Below are positions 33,672-45,956 of a stretch of DNA of 64,000 nucleotides, piece after piece (the stretch's first letter is position 1; each line of letters starts with the position of its first letter). The stretch is from NCBI RefSeq assembly GCF_036320965.1, contig NC_092234.1, forward strand, positions 35,827,203 through 35,891,202. Reading direction: 5' to 3'. A program made the translations under genes and the position numbers. Source of the stretch: Panulirus ornatus. Lineage: Eukaryota > Arthropoda > Malacostraca > Decapoda > Palinuridae. The notes beneath the pieces are model-generated. The model did no database searches. It had not been told where the DNA came from and saw only the letters and a list, made by a program, of their open reading frames with translations.

Positions 33672-35668
33672 TTTTGCTTTGTCGCTGTCTCCCGCGTTTG
33701 CGAGGTAGCGCAAGGAAACAGACGAAAGAAATGGCCCAACCCACCCCCATACAACATGCATATACATACGTCCACACACGCAAATATACATACCTACACA
33801 GCTTTCCATGGTTTATCCCAGACGCTTCACATGCCCTGATTCAATCCACTGATAGCACGTCAACCCCGGTATACCACATCGATCCAATTCACTCTATTCC
33901 TTACCCTCCTTTCACCCTCCTGGATGTTCATGCCCCGATCACACAAAATCGTTTTCACTCCATCTTTCCACCTCCAATTTGGTCTCCCACTTCTCCTCGT
34001 TCCCTCCACCTCCGACACATATATCCTCTTGGTCAATCTTTTCTCACTCATTCTCTCCATGTGCCCAAACCATTTCAAAACACCCTCTTCTGCTCTCTCA
34101 ACCACGCTCTTTTTATTTCCACACATCTCTCTTACCCTTACGTTACTTACTCGATCAAACCACCTCACACCACACATTGTCCTCAAACATCTATTTCCAG
34201 CACATCCATCCTCCTACGCACAACTCTATCCATAGCCCACGCCTCGCAACCATACAACATTGTTAGGAACCACTATTCCTTCAAACATACCCATTTTTGC
34301 TTTCGGAGATAATGTTCTCGACTTCCACACATTCTTCAAGGCTCCCAGGATTTTCGCCCCCTCCCCCACCCTATGATCCACTTCCACTTCCATGGTTCCA
34401 TCTGCTGCCAGATCCACTCCCAGATATCTAAAACACTTTACTTCCTCCAGTTTTTCTTCATTCAAACTTACCTCCCAATTGACTTGACCCTCAACCCTAC
34501 TGTACCTAATAACCTTGCTCTTATTCACATTTACTCTTAACTTTCTTCTTTCACACACTTTACCAAACTCAGTCACCAGCTTCTGCAGTTTCTCACATGA
34601 ATCAGCCACCAGTGCTGTATCATCAGCGAACAACAACTGACTCACTTCCCAAGCTCTCTCATCCCCAACAGACTTCATACTTGCCCCTCTTTCCAAAACT
34701 CTTGTATTCACCTCCCTAACAACTGAGAACCAATCACTTTCCTCTCTTCCTACACGTACACATGCCTTACATCCTCGATAAAAACTTTTCACTGCTTCTA
34801 ACAACTTGCCTCCCACACCATATATTCTTAATACCTTCCACAGAGCATCTCTATCAACTCTATCATATGCCTTCTCCAGATCCATAAATGCTACATACAA
34901 ATCCATTTGCTTTTCTAAGTATTTCTCACATACATTCTTCAAAGCAAACACCTGATCCACACGTCCTCTACCACTTCTGAAACCACACTGCTCTTCCCCA
35001 ATCTTATGCTCTGTACATGCCTTCACCCTCTCAATCAATACCCTCCCATATAATTTACCAGGAATACTCAACAAACTTATACCTCTGTAATTTGAGCACT
35101 CACTCTTATCCCCTTTGCCTTTGTACAGTGGCACTATGCACGCATTCCGCAAATCCTCAGGCACCTCATCATGAGTCATACATACATTAAATAACCTTAC
35201 CAACCAGTCAGTAATACAGTCACCCCCTTTTTTAATAAATTCCACTGCAATACCATCCAAACCTGCTGCCTTGCCGGCTTTCATCTTCCGCAAATCTTTT
35301 ACTACCTCTTCTCTGTTTACCAAATCATTTTCCCTAACCCTCTCACTTTGCACACCACCTCGACCAAAACACCCTATATCTGCCACTCTATCATCAAACA
35401 CATTCAACAAACCTTCAAAATACTCACTCCATCTCCTTCTCACATCACCACTACTTGTTATCACCTCCCCATTTGCGCCCTTCACTGAAGTTCCCATTTG
35501 CTCCCTTGTCTTACGCACTTTATTTACCTCCTTCCAAAACATCTTTTTATTCTCCCTAAAATTTAATGATACTCTCTCACCCCAACTCTCATTTGCCCTC
35601 TTTTTCACCTCATGCACCTTTCTCTTGACCTCCTGTCTCTTTCTTTTATACATCTCCCACTCAATTGC
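33672..35668 (-). mobile_element. RTE-like retrotransposon, short 3' UTR form, motif B deleted
   Basis: Tail block at 33676, short 3' UTR, C-terminal part (33860-34186) and RT plus part of the linker (34226-35653), truncated near 35665 at a TA/TTTA run. Two small indels near 34190 and 34265 split a frame that is intact in the sister copy at 50876-52870. An in-frame deletion of about 66 bp near 34722 removes RT motif B (see the 597-codon frame at 51063-52856). Confidence 0.9.
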
Positions 35669-35689
35669 ATATATATATATTTATTTATT

Positions 35690-37865
35690 TTGTTTATTTT
35701 GCTTTGTCTCTGTCTCCTGCGTTAGCGAGGTAGCGCAAGGAAACAGACGAAAGAATGGCCCAACCCGCCCACATACACATGTATATACATACACGTCCAC
35801 ACATGCAAATATACATACCTATACATCTCAATGTACACATACATATACACACACAGACATATACAAAAATACACATGTACATAATTCATACTGTCTGTCT
35901 TTATTTGTTCCCATCGCCACCTCGCCACACATGGAATAACAACCCCCTCCCCCCTCATGTGTGCTAGGTAGCGCTAGGAAAGGACACCAAAGGCCCCATT
36001 CGTTCACACTCAGTCTCTAGCTGTCATGTAATAATGCACCGAAACCACAGCTCCCTTTCCACATCCAGGCCCCACACAACTTTCCATGGTTTACCCCAGA
36101 CGCTTCACATGCCCTGGTTCAATCCATTGACAGCACATAGACCCCGGTATACCACATCGTTCCAATTCACTCTATTCCTTGTGAGCCTTTCACCCTCCTG
36201 CATGTTCAGGCCCCAATCACTCAAAATCTTTTTCATTCCATCTTTCCACCTCCAATTTTGTCTCCCACTTCTCCTCGTTCCCTCCACCTCTGACACATAT
36301 ATCTTCTTGGTCAATCTTTCCTCACTCATTCTCTCCATGTGGCCAAACCATTTCAAAACACCCTCTTCTGCTCTCTCTACCACACTCTTTTTATTTCTAC
36401 ACATCTCTCTTACCCTTACATTACTTACTCGATCAAACCACCTCACACCACATATTGTCCTCAAACATCTCATTTCCAGCACATCCACCCTCCTGCACAC
36501 AACTCTATCCATAGCCCACGCCTTGCAACCATACAACATTGTTGGAACCACTATTCCCTCAAACATACCCATCTTTGCTTTCCGAGACAATGTTCTCGAC
36601 TTCCAGACATTCTTCAAGGCTCCCAGAATTTTCGCCCCCTCCCTCACCCTATGATTCACTTCCGCTTCCATGGTTCCATCCGCTGCCAGATCCACTCCCA
36701 GATATCTAAAACACTTTACTTCCTCCAGTTTTTCTCCATTCAAACTTACCTCCCAATTGACTTGACCCTCAACCCTACTGTACCTAATAACCTTGCTCTT
36801 ATTCACATTTACTCTTAACTTTCTTCTTTCACACACTTTACCAAACTCAGTCACCAGCTTCTGCAGTTTCTTACATGAATCAGCCACCAGCGCTGTATCA
36901 TCAGCGAACAACAACTGACTCACTTCCCAAGTTCTTTCATCCACAACAGACTTCATACTTGCCCCTCTTTCCAAAACCCTTGCATTCACCTCCCTAACAA
37001 CCCCATCCATAAATAAATTAAACAGTCATGGAGACATCACACACCCCTGCCGCAAACCTACATTCACTGAGAATCAACCACTTTCCTCTCTTCCTACACG
37101 TACACATGCCTTACATCCTTGATAAAAATTTTCACTGTTTCTAACAACTTGCCTCCCACACCATATATCCTTAGAACCTTCCACAGAGCATCTCTATCAA
37201 CTCTATCATATGCCTTCTCCAGATCCATAAATGCTACATACAAATCCATTTGTTTTTCTAAGTATTTCTCACATACATTCTTCAAAGCAAACACCTGATC
37301 CACACATCCTCTACCACTTCTGAAACCACACTGCTCTTCCCCAATCTTATGCTCTGTACATGCCTTCACCCTCTCAATCAATACCCTCCCATATAGTTTC
37401 CCAGGAATACTCAACAAACTTATACCTCTGTAATTTGAGCACTCACTCTTATCCCCTTTGCCTTTGTACAATGGCACTATGCAAGCATTCCGCCAATCCT
37501 CAGGCACCTCACCATGAATCATACATACATTAAATAACCTTACCAACCAGTCAACAATACAGTCACCCCCTTTTTTAATAAATTCCACTGCAATACCATC
37601 CACACCTGCTGCCTTGCCGGCTTTCATCTTCCGTAAAGCTTTTGCTACCTCTTCTCTATTTACCAAATCATTTTCCCTAACCCTCTCACTTTGCACACCA
37701 CCTCGACCAAAACACCCTATATCTGCCACTCTATCATCAAACACATTCAACAAACCTTCAAAATACTCACTCCATCTCCTTCTCACATCACCACTACTTG
37801 TTATCACCTCCCCATTAGCGCCCTTCACTGAAGTTGCCATTTGCTCCCTTGTCTTACGCACTTTA
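35690..37865 (-). mobile_element. RTE-like retrotransposon, long 3' UTR form, interrupted by the array junction
   Basis: Tail block (GCTTTGTCTCTGTCTCCTGC), full long 3' UTR to about 36115, C-terminal and RT region (36105-37010: LFADDTALVAD, FRYLGVDLAADG, ending WNDVVYRG) and RT upstream part (37094-37861: motif A MDLEKAYDRVDRD). It is nearly identical to 52893-55068. At about 37866 it stops matching and continues as the linker of a different RTE copy, so this is a chimeric junction within homologous sequence. Confidence 0.85.
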
Positions 37866-38690
37866 TTTACCTCCTGCTAAAAAATCTTTTTATTCTCCCT
37901 AAAACTTGATACTCTCTCATTTGCCATCTCTTTCACCTCTTGCACCTTTCTCTTGACCTCCTGCCTCTTTCTTTTATACGTCTCTCTGTCATTTGCTCTA
38001 TTTCCCTGCAAAAATCGTTTAAATGCCTCTCTCGTATCTGTGTTCCCCAAATAACTACTTCTTCATTCCACACCCACTACCCTTTCTATTCTGCCCACCT
38101 CCCATCTATTCATGCCATAAGCATCTTTTGCACAAGCCATCACTGCTCCTAAATACATCCCATTCCTCCTCTACTCCCTTATGTCCTTTGCTCTCACCTT
38201 ATTCCATTCTGCACTCAGTCTCTCCTCGTACTTTCTCACACCAAGTCTCCCTCCCAAGCTCACTTACTCTCACCACTCTCTTCACCCCAACATTCTCTCT
38301 TCTTTTCTGAAAACCTCTACAAATCTTCACCTTCACCTCCACAAGATAATGATCAGACATCCCTCCAGTTGCACCCTCTCAAGACATTAACATCCAAAAG
38401 TCTCTCTTGTACGCGCCTATCAGTTAATATGTAATCCAATAACGCTCTCTGGCCATCTCTCCTACTTATGTATGTATACTTATTTGTATCTCTCCTTTCA
38501 AACCAGGTAATCCCATCACCAGTCCTTTTTCAGCACACATATCTACAAGCTCTTCACCATTTCCATTTACAACACTAAACAACCCCATGTACACCAATTG
38601 TTTCCCTCATCTGCACATTACTCACCTTTGCATTCAAATCACCCATCACTATAACCCTGTCTTGTGCATCAAGGAATAAACCAATTAGAT
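37866..38690 (-). mobile_element. RTE linker and endonuclease, array unit 2 (noisy copy)
   Basis: Corresponds to about 30630-31450 of unit 1 but carries many extra small indels, for example CTCGTATCTGTGTTCCCC at 38032 where unit 1 has CTCGTCTGTTTCCC. It ends in GCATCAAGGAATAAACC before the intron. The error pattern resembles unpolished long-read sequence. Confidence 0.8.
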
Positions 38691-38810
38691 TCAATGAGCA
38701 CTAAATGTTGAAGCAAATACTTATGCATTTATTATTCATATTGTTTCCCATAACAGCTGTTTTCATGCTTATCAGTTGAATGTATACATTCTGAATTACT
38801 ACGAAGTCTT

Positions 38811-38817
38811 TTTTTTT

Positions 38818-38905
<88 letters not shown>
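38811..38905. repeat. Poly-T insertion of about 95 bp
   Basis: The intron before exon D copy 2 reads GAAGTCTT, then almost only T (with one G and one AAG), then GTCTAGTTC. The other three copies read GAAGTCTTGTCTAGTTC without the run. It has no flanking element sequence and no clear target site duplication. Confidence 0.85.
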
Positions 38906-38906
<1 letters not shown>

Positions 38907-39060
38907 TCTAGTTCAGCTAAATGTAGTTTACCTGTATGTGTGAAGAAAAGAGTGTTAAATCTGCATTGGTGAGTTACAAATGAAACATTATATTAGCTTT
39001 GGTTAATATGTGTTAATATTTCATTTCATAATTAGATGACTTATCTTTGGATATTTTTAG

Positions 39061-39255
39061 ATAATCCCGAATGGATTAGTGGATGTGAGGAATGTTCAGA
39101 GTAGCCCGCTCTTTGTCTCGGCACACACGCTACTCATGCTTTTATACAAGAGGAACTCACGAAGAAGCTATGTTCCTGATACTCATTGGCTTATAAAGGA
39201 ATTGCGAGTATCTACATTCATGACAGACCTGGAACATGGCAAGAAAACTGCACAG
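39061..39255 (+). pseudogene. UBE3B exon D, copy 2
   Basis: A 195-bp copy of exon D with intact acceptor and donor and an open frame. It differs from copy 1 in two residues visible by eye: IIPNG for IIQNG and KELRV for KEVRV. The flanking intron has scattered single-base indels relative to copies 1 and 4. If the array were real and this exon were spliced in, the frame would be kept. It may instead be an assembly duplicate, so I list it as a probable non-functional copy. Confidence 0.6.
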
Positions 39256-39944
39256 GTGTGTGCTTTAGATGCTTTCAGAGTTAATCATGATGAGAAATTA
39301 TGAACTTGTCTTTGTCATAGCATCTTAAGATTGTAACAGCACTATGTAATGTACGTATACAATTTAACAGCACTGTGTAATTCATATGTACAATGACAAA
39401 TTTGAATGAGCACAACTGCATACCCAAAAGATAGTAAGATTGCATTCTTTCATACTAAACAAAATGAAGACTACTTAAACACTGTGACTATTAGGAATAT
39501 GTAATGCCCATATATCTACTTTGTTTATAAGCAGCCATACCAAACAATGTATTTAAGCAAAAAATATCTTATTAATTAAATGCTTAATGAAATTGTTGAA
39601 GGAAAAGAATTGTAATAGCATAATAGTCCTAAAGATGGAAGTCGTCCCAACACATGTTTGTAGCATTTTTATGATAATTTTTGTGTGAGATTAAGGTACA
39701 TGTGTCACTTGTATTGGTGATGATCAGAAATAGAAAGCTTTCCTTTAACTTATTAAGAAAAGATGTGCATCTGTATAATTTTCTTTTTAAGCTAGCAGAA
39801 AATGCTTTCTGATTGTGCTTGCAAGTTAAGAACTTCTTGGCACTTCCTTGCTTTTTTAATCATGATAAATTATAAGAATCAAATTACCCTTATCATTAAC
39901 TGTGCATTGAGCTTGCCAGAAAGTATTCATATGCATATTCACAT

Positions 39945-40560
39945 GAGGTTGGTTGTAGACTGTAAGGCAGCCACCAACAGGTGGTATATTACTGGTACTA
40001 CTCGCCTGGGTATTGAGAGGGTTGATAAATAGCTGCTGTAGTTAGCAATCACATCTGGCGGTTTGACAAAATTACACTCCTCAATTCCCAATAGCCATCT
40101 TGTCTTAACTGGTCCAACCCACGCTTGACTGCGATTATCCTGTCCACAAACAGACAGTCTCTTCTTGTCCCACTACGTAAGAAATGACATCACTAAACTT
40201 ACTCGCACAACTTATCCTTTGCAACTCTAGATTTTCCTGCATGAGTGCTGTGGGCTAGCCCTGCCTTTTGGGAAAATGGTAAGAACAATACATAGTAGTA
40301 GTTAAGAGCATTAAGTAGAAACATTAGGAAAATATAGTGGCTAGGAACATTAGGCAGGAGCATTTGGTAGAAGTAGTAAGGTTGGAGTAATATGTAAGAA
40401 CATTAGTAGACAAAATCATGGATACAGATTGGTAGTTAACGGATAGGTAAGAGCCTCTGAAGTCGTCAAAGAGTTGCTTATGCTATGGCTTTTTAAGTGA
40501 AGCTCAAAAGGCTAAGAAGTGCACTGAAGTTCAACAGTTAAAGGGACTTTTTTTTTTATC
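39945..40560 (-). repeat. Dispersed repeat family 2, copy within exon D unit 2
   Basis: Same repeat as at 32610-33245, with numerous small indels (for example GATAGGTAAGAGCCTCTGAA near 40442). The landmarks ATTTTCCTGCATGAGTGCTG and AGGAACATTAGGCAGGAGCA are present. Confidence 0.65.
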
Positions 40561-40669
40561 CATGACCACTCCCATAGGGAGTTACAGTAGGATCAGCCAT
40601 CAGAGATATACATAAGTTTATACTTTTGAATAATGAAAAGGAATATCTGATGAACGAAAAAAATTGGGG

Positions 40670-41010
40670 CTATGAGAAGAAGATCATGAGAGGCAAGTGT
40701 TTTGGGAGCAGCTGAGTGCATGTGTCAGCAGTTTTCATGTAAGTGAATCCAGGTATTAGTGAATTGGTGATTTTAATGAGGTGAGTAATATTAGTGGCAT
40801 TTGAAGGTATAATTTGGGAACTTGGGGTATCCACTATTATGAATGAATATAGTGAAAAGATTGTGGAGTTTTATGGCTGACAAAGGCCATACACAAGTAT
40901 TTTTTTATTATTATTATTATACTCAATTGCTGTTTCATGTGTCAGAGAAGTAGCGCAAGGAAACAGATGAAGTGGCCCAACCACTCATATACACACACAC
41001 ATTTGTATTT
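40670..41010. mobile_element. RTE endonuclease fragment (+) and tail fragment (-), array unit 2
   Basis: Repeats the arrangement at 33320-33668: endonuclease piece on + (GAAGATCATGAGAGGCAAGT), ATT microsatellite, then a diverged tail on the minus strand (GTGTCAGAGAAGTAGCGCAA). Confidence 0.7.
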
Positions 41011-41015
41011 ATTTA

Positions 41016-42890
41016 TTTTGCTTTGTCGCTGTCTCCCGCGTTTGCGAGGTAGCGCAAGGAAACAGACGAAAGAAATGGCCCAACCCACCCCCCACACAAA
41101 TGCATATACATACGTCCACACACGCAAATATACATACCTACACAGCTTTCCATGGTTTACCCCAGACGCTTCACGTTCCCTGGTTCAGTCCATTGACAGC
41201 ACATAGACCCCGGTATACCACATCGATCCAATTCACTCTATTCCTTACCCTCCTTTCACCCTCCTGGAATGTTCATCATGCCCCGATCACACAAAATCGT
41301 TTTCACTCCATCTTTCCACCTCCAATTTGGTCTCCCACTTCTCCTCGTTCCCTCCACCTCTGACACATATATCTTCTTGGTCAATCTTTCCTCACTCATT
41401 CTCTCCATGTGCCCAAACCATTTCAAAACACCCTCTTCTGCTCTCTCAACACGCTCTTTTTATTTCCACACATCTCTCTTACCCTTACATTACTTACTCG
41501 ATCAAACCACCTCACACCACACATTGTCCTCAAACATCTTATTTCCAGCACATCCATCCTCCTACGCACAACTCTATCCATAGCCCACGCCTTGCAACCA
41601 TACAACATTGTTGGAACCACTATTCCCTCAAACATACCCATGTGATTTGCTTGCGTAGAATAATGTTCTCGACTTCCACATACATTCTTCAACGGCCCCC
41701 AGGATTTTTCGCCCCCCTCCCCCACCCTATGATCCACTTCCACTTCCATGGTTCCATCTGCTGCCAGATCCACTCCCAGATATCTAAAACACTTTACTTC
41801 CTCCAGTTTTTCTTCATTCAAACTTACCTCCCAATTGACTTGACCCTCAACCCTACTGTACCTAATAACCTTGCTCTTATTCACATTTACTCTTAACTTT
41901 CTTCTTTCACACACTTTACCAAACTCAGTCACCAGCTTCTGCAGTTTCTCACCCGAATCAGCCACCAGCGCTGTATCATCAGCGAACAACAACTGAACTA
42001 CATCACTTCCCAAGCTCTCTCATCCCCAACAGACTTCATACTTGCCCCTCTTTCCAAAACTCTTGTATTCACCTCCCTAACAACTGAGAACCCATCCACT
42101 ATCTCTCTTCCTACACGTACACATGCCTTACATCCTTGATAAAAATTTTTCACTGTTTCTAACAACTTGCCTCCCACACCATATATTCTTAATACCTTCC
42201 ACAGAGCATCTCTATCAACTCTATCATATGCCTTCTCCAGATCCATAAATGCTACATACAAATCCATTTGCTTTTCTAAGTATTTCTCACATACATTCTT
42301 CAAAGCAAACACCTGATCCACACATCCTCTACCACTTCTGAAACCACACTGCTCTTCCCCAATCTTATGCTCTGTACATGCTTCACCCTCTCAATCAATA
42401 CCCTCCCATATAGTTTCCCAGGAATACTCAACAAACTTTTACCTCTGTAATTTGAGCACTCACTCTTATCCCCTTTGCCTTTGTACAATGGCACTATGCA
42501 AGCATTCCGCCAATCCTCAGGCACCTCACGATGAATTATACATAAATTAGATAACCTTACCAACCAGTCAAAAAATACAGTCACCCACTTTTTAAATAAA
42601 TTCCACTGCAATACCATCTAAACCTGCTGCCTTGCCGGCTTTCATCTTCCGTAAAGCTTTTTCTACCTCTTCTCTATTTACCAAATCATTTTCCCTAACC
42701 CTCTCACTTTGCACACCACCTCGACCAAAACACCCTATATCTGCCACTCTATAATCAAACACATTCAACAAACCTTCAAAATACTCACTCCATCTCCTTC
42801 TCACATTACCACTACTTGTTATCACCTCTCCATTAGCCCCCTTCACTGAAGTTCCCATTTGCTCCCTTGTCTTACGCACTTTATTTACCT
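41016..42890 (-). mobile_element. RTE-like retrotransposon, chimeric copy, array unit 2
   Basis: A short-form tail and UTR (41016-41160) continue into a stretch typical of long-form copies (CACGTTCCCTGGTTCAGTCC, then GACAGCACATAGACCCC), then a body like 33.9-35.5 kb including the 66-bp motif B deletion (near 42085), then RT upstream sequence like 37.1-37.86 kb. Many small insertions, for example around 41640-41720, break all frames. This mosaic of three sources suggests recombination or misassembly. Confidence 0.75.
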
Positions 42891-43715
42891 CCTGCTAAAA
42901 AATCTTTTTATTCTCCCTAAAACTTGATACTCTCTCATTTGCCATCTCTTTCACCTCTTGCACCTTTCTCTTGACCTCCTGCCTCTTTCTTTTATACGTC
43001 TCTCTGTCATTTGCTCTATTTCCCTGCAAAAATCGTTTAAATGACCTCTCTGTCGTCTGTTTCCACCAAATAATCTTACTTCTTCATTCCACACCCACTA
43101 CCCTTTCTATTCTGCCCACCTCCCATCTATTCATGCCATAAGCATCTTTTGCACAACCATCACTTGCCTCCCTAAATACATCCCATTCCTCCTCTACTCC
43201 CTTATGTCCTTTGCTCTCACCTTATTCCATTCTGCACTCAGTCTCTCCTCGTAGTCCTCACACAAGTCTCCTTCCCAAGCTCACTTACTCTCACACTCTC
43301 TTCATTCACCCCAACATTCTCTCTTCTTTTCTGAAAACCTCTACAAATCTTCACCTTCACCTCCACAAGATAATGATCAGACATCCCTCCAGTTGCACCT
43401 CTCAAGACATTAACATCCAAAAGTCTCTCTTGTACGCGCCTATCAGTTAATATGTAATCCAATAACGCTCTCTGGCCATCTCTCCTACTTATGTATGTAT
43501 ACTTATTTGTATCTCTCCTTTCAAACCAGGTATTCCCAATCACCAGTCCTTTTTCAGCACACATATCTACAAGCTCTTCACCATTTCCATTTACAACACT
43601 AAACAACCCCATGTACACCAATTGTTTTTTTCCCTCAACTGCCACATTACTCACCTTTGCATTCAAATCACCCATCACTATAACCCTGTCTTGTGCATCA
43701 AGGAATAAACCATAA
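42891..43715 (-). mobile_element. RTE linker and endonuclease, array unit 3 (noisy copy)
   Basis: Matches 37866-38690 and 30630-31450. Small indels break the frames, for example AATGACCTCTCTGTCGTCTG near 43040. It ends in GCATCAAGGAATAAACC before the intron. Confidence 0.8.
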
Positions 43716-43997
43716 TTCAATGAGCAGCCTAAAATGTTGAAGCAAATACTTATGCATTTATTATTCATATTGTTTCCCATAACAGCTGTTTTCATGCTTA
43801 TCAGTTGAATGTATACATTCTGAATTACTACGAAGTCTTGTCTAGTTCAGCTAAATGTAGTTTACCTGTATGTGTGAAGAAAAGAGTGTTAAATCTGCAT
43901 TGGTGAGTTACAAATGAAACATTATATTAGCTTTGGTTAAATATGTGTATAATATTTCATTTTCAGAATTAGATGACTTATCTTTGGATATTTTTAG

Positions 43998-44191
43998 ATA
44001 ATCCCGAATGGATTAGTGGATGTGAGGAATGTTCAGAGTAGCCCGCTCTTTGTCTCGGCACACACGCTACTCATGCTTTTATACAAGAGGAACTCACGAA
44101 GAAGCTATGTTCCTGATACTCATTGGCTTATAAAGGAAGTGCGAGTTCTACATTCATGACAGACCTGGAACATGGCAAGAAAACTGCACAG
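43998..44191 (+). pseudogene. UBE3B exon D, copy 3, frameshifted
   Basis: Third copy of exon D, 194 bp. A base is missing near 44146 (GCGAGTTCTAC instead of GCGAGTATCTAC), which shifts the frame and brings in a TGA within a few codons. It shares IIPNG with copy 2. Splice sites are intact. Either a dead duplicate or sequence error. Confidence 0.7.
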
Positions 44192-44869
44192 GTGTGTGCT
44201 TTAGATGCTTTCAGAGTTAATCATGATGAGAAAATCTATGAACTTGTATGCATCTTAAGATTGTAACAGCACTATGTAATGTACGTATACAATTTAACAG
44301 CACTGTGTAATTCATATGTACAATGACAAATTTGAATGAGCACAACTGCATACCCAAAAGATAGTAAGATTGCATTCTTTCATACTAAACAAAATGAAGA
44401 CTACTTAAACCTGTTACGAGTGTAGGAATATGTAATGCCCATATATCTACTTTGTTTATAAGCAGCCATACCAAACAATGTATTTAAGCAAAAAATATCT
44501 TATTAATTAAATGCTTAATGAAATTGTTGAAAATGGTAAGTGTTTTGCATATATGTCTGAAAGATGGAAGTAGTCAACACATGTTGTATAGCTTTTTATG
44601 AAATCTTGTGTGAGATGTAAGGTACATGTGTCACTTGTATTGGTGATGATCAGAAATAGAAAGCTTTCCTTTAACTTATTAAGAAAAGATGTGCATCTGT
44701 ATAATTTTCTTTTTAAGCTAGCAGAAAATGCTTTCTGATTGTGCTTGCAAGTTAAGAACTTCTTGGCACTTCCTTGCTTTTTTAATCATGATAAATTATA
44801 AGAATCAAATTACCCTTATCATTAACTGTGCATTGAGCTTGCCAGAAAGTATTCATATGCATATTCACA

Positions 44870-45495
44870 TGAGGTTGGTTGTAGACTGTAAGGCAGCCAC
44901 CAACAGGTGGTATATTACTGGTACTACTCGCCTGGGTATTGAGAGGGTAATAATACTGCTTAGTAGCCAATCACATCTGTCGGTTGACAAATTACACTCC
45001 TCTATTCCCAAGTTCAGCACTTGTCTTACTGGTCCAACCCACGCTCGGACTGCTGAATTTCCTGTTCCACAAAACATACAGTCTCTCTTGTCACAATAAA
45101 CGTAAGAATTGACATCACTTAACTCGCACAAACTTATTCTTTGCAACTCTAGATTTTCCTGCATGAGTGCTGTGGGCTAGCCCTGCCTTTTGGGAAAATG
45201 GTAAGAACAATACATAGTAGTAGTTAAGAGCATTAAGTAGAAACATTAGGAAAATATAGTGGCTAGGAACATTAGGCAGGAGCATTTGGTAGAAGTAGTA
45301 AGGTGGAGTAATATGTATGAACATTAGGTAACATAATCAGTGGAATCATTTGGTAGGAACATAGGGTAAGAGCCTCTGGAAGCTCCTTCATAAGAGTTGC
45401 CTTAATGCCAGTGGCCTTGTTAGAGGTGAAGCACAAAAGGCTAATAAGTTGCCACTGAAGTTCAACAGTTAAAGGGACTTTTTTTTTTATCCATG
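44870..45495 (-). repeat. Dispersed repeat family 2, copy within exon D unit 3
   Basis: Same repeat as at 32610-33245, with additional small indels (for example TTCAGCACTTGTCTTACTGG near 45013). Confidence 0.65.
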
Positions 45496-45599
45496 ACCAC
45501 TCCCAATAGGAAAGGGATTTCAGAAGGGATCAGCCATCAGAGATATACATAAATTATACTTATGACTAAATGAAAAGGAATATCTGATGAACGAAAAAA

Positions 45600-45950
45600 A
45601 TTGGGGCTATGAGAAGAAGATCATGAGAGGCAAGTGTTTTGGGAGCAGCTGAGTGCATGTGTCAGCAGTTTTCATGTAAGTGAATCCAGGTATTAGTGAA
45701 TTGGTGATTTTAATGAGGTGAGTAATATTAGTGGCATTTGAAGGTATAATTTGGGAACTTGGGGTATCCACTATTATGAATGAATATAGTGAAAAGATTG
45801 TGGAGTTTTATGCTGACAAAGGACATCCACAATTATTTTTTTTTATTATTATTATTATACTCAATTGCTGTTTCATGTGTCAGAGAAGTAGCGCAAGGAA
45901 ACAGATGAAGTGGCCCAACCACTCATATACACACACACATTTGTATTTAT
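45600..45950. mobile_element. RTE endonuclease fragment (+) and tail fragment (-), array unit 3
   Basis: The same arrangement as at 33320-33668: endonuclease fragment on the + strand, ATT microsatellite, diverged tail on the minus strand. Confidence 0.7.
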
Positions 45951-45956
45951 TTATTT

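Noticed and set aside
33593..34312. A 239-codon + strand frame through tail and C-terminal RTE sequence
   Set aside because: It is a shadow of the minus-strand RTE and its CA-rich 3' UTR (His/Thr/Tyr-rich low complexity). The identical frame appears at 50796-51515 only because the block is duplicated.
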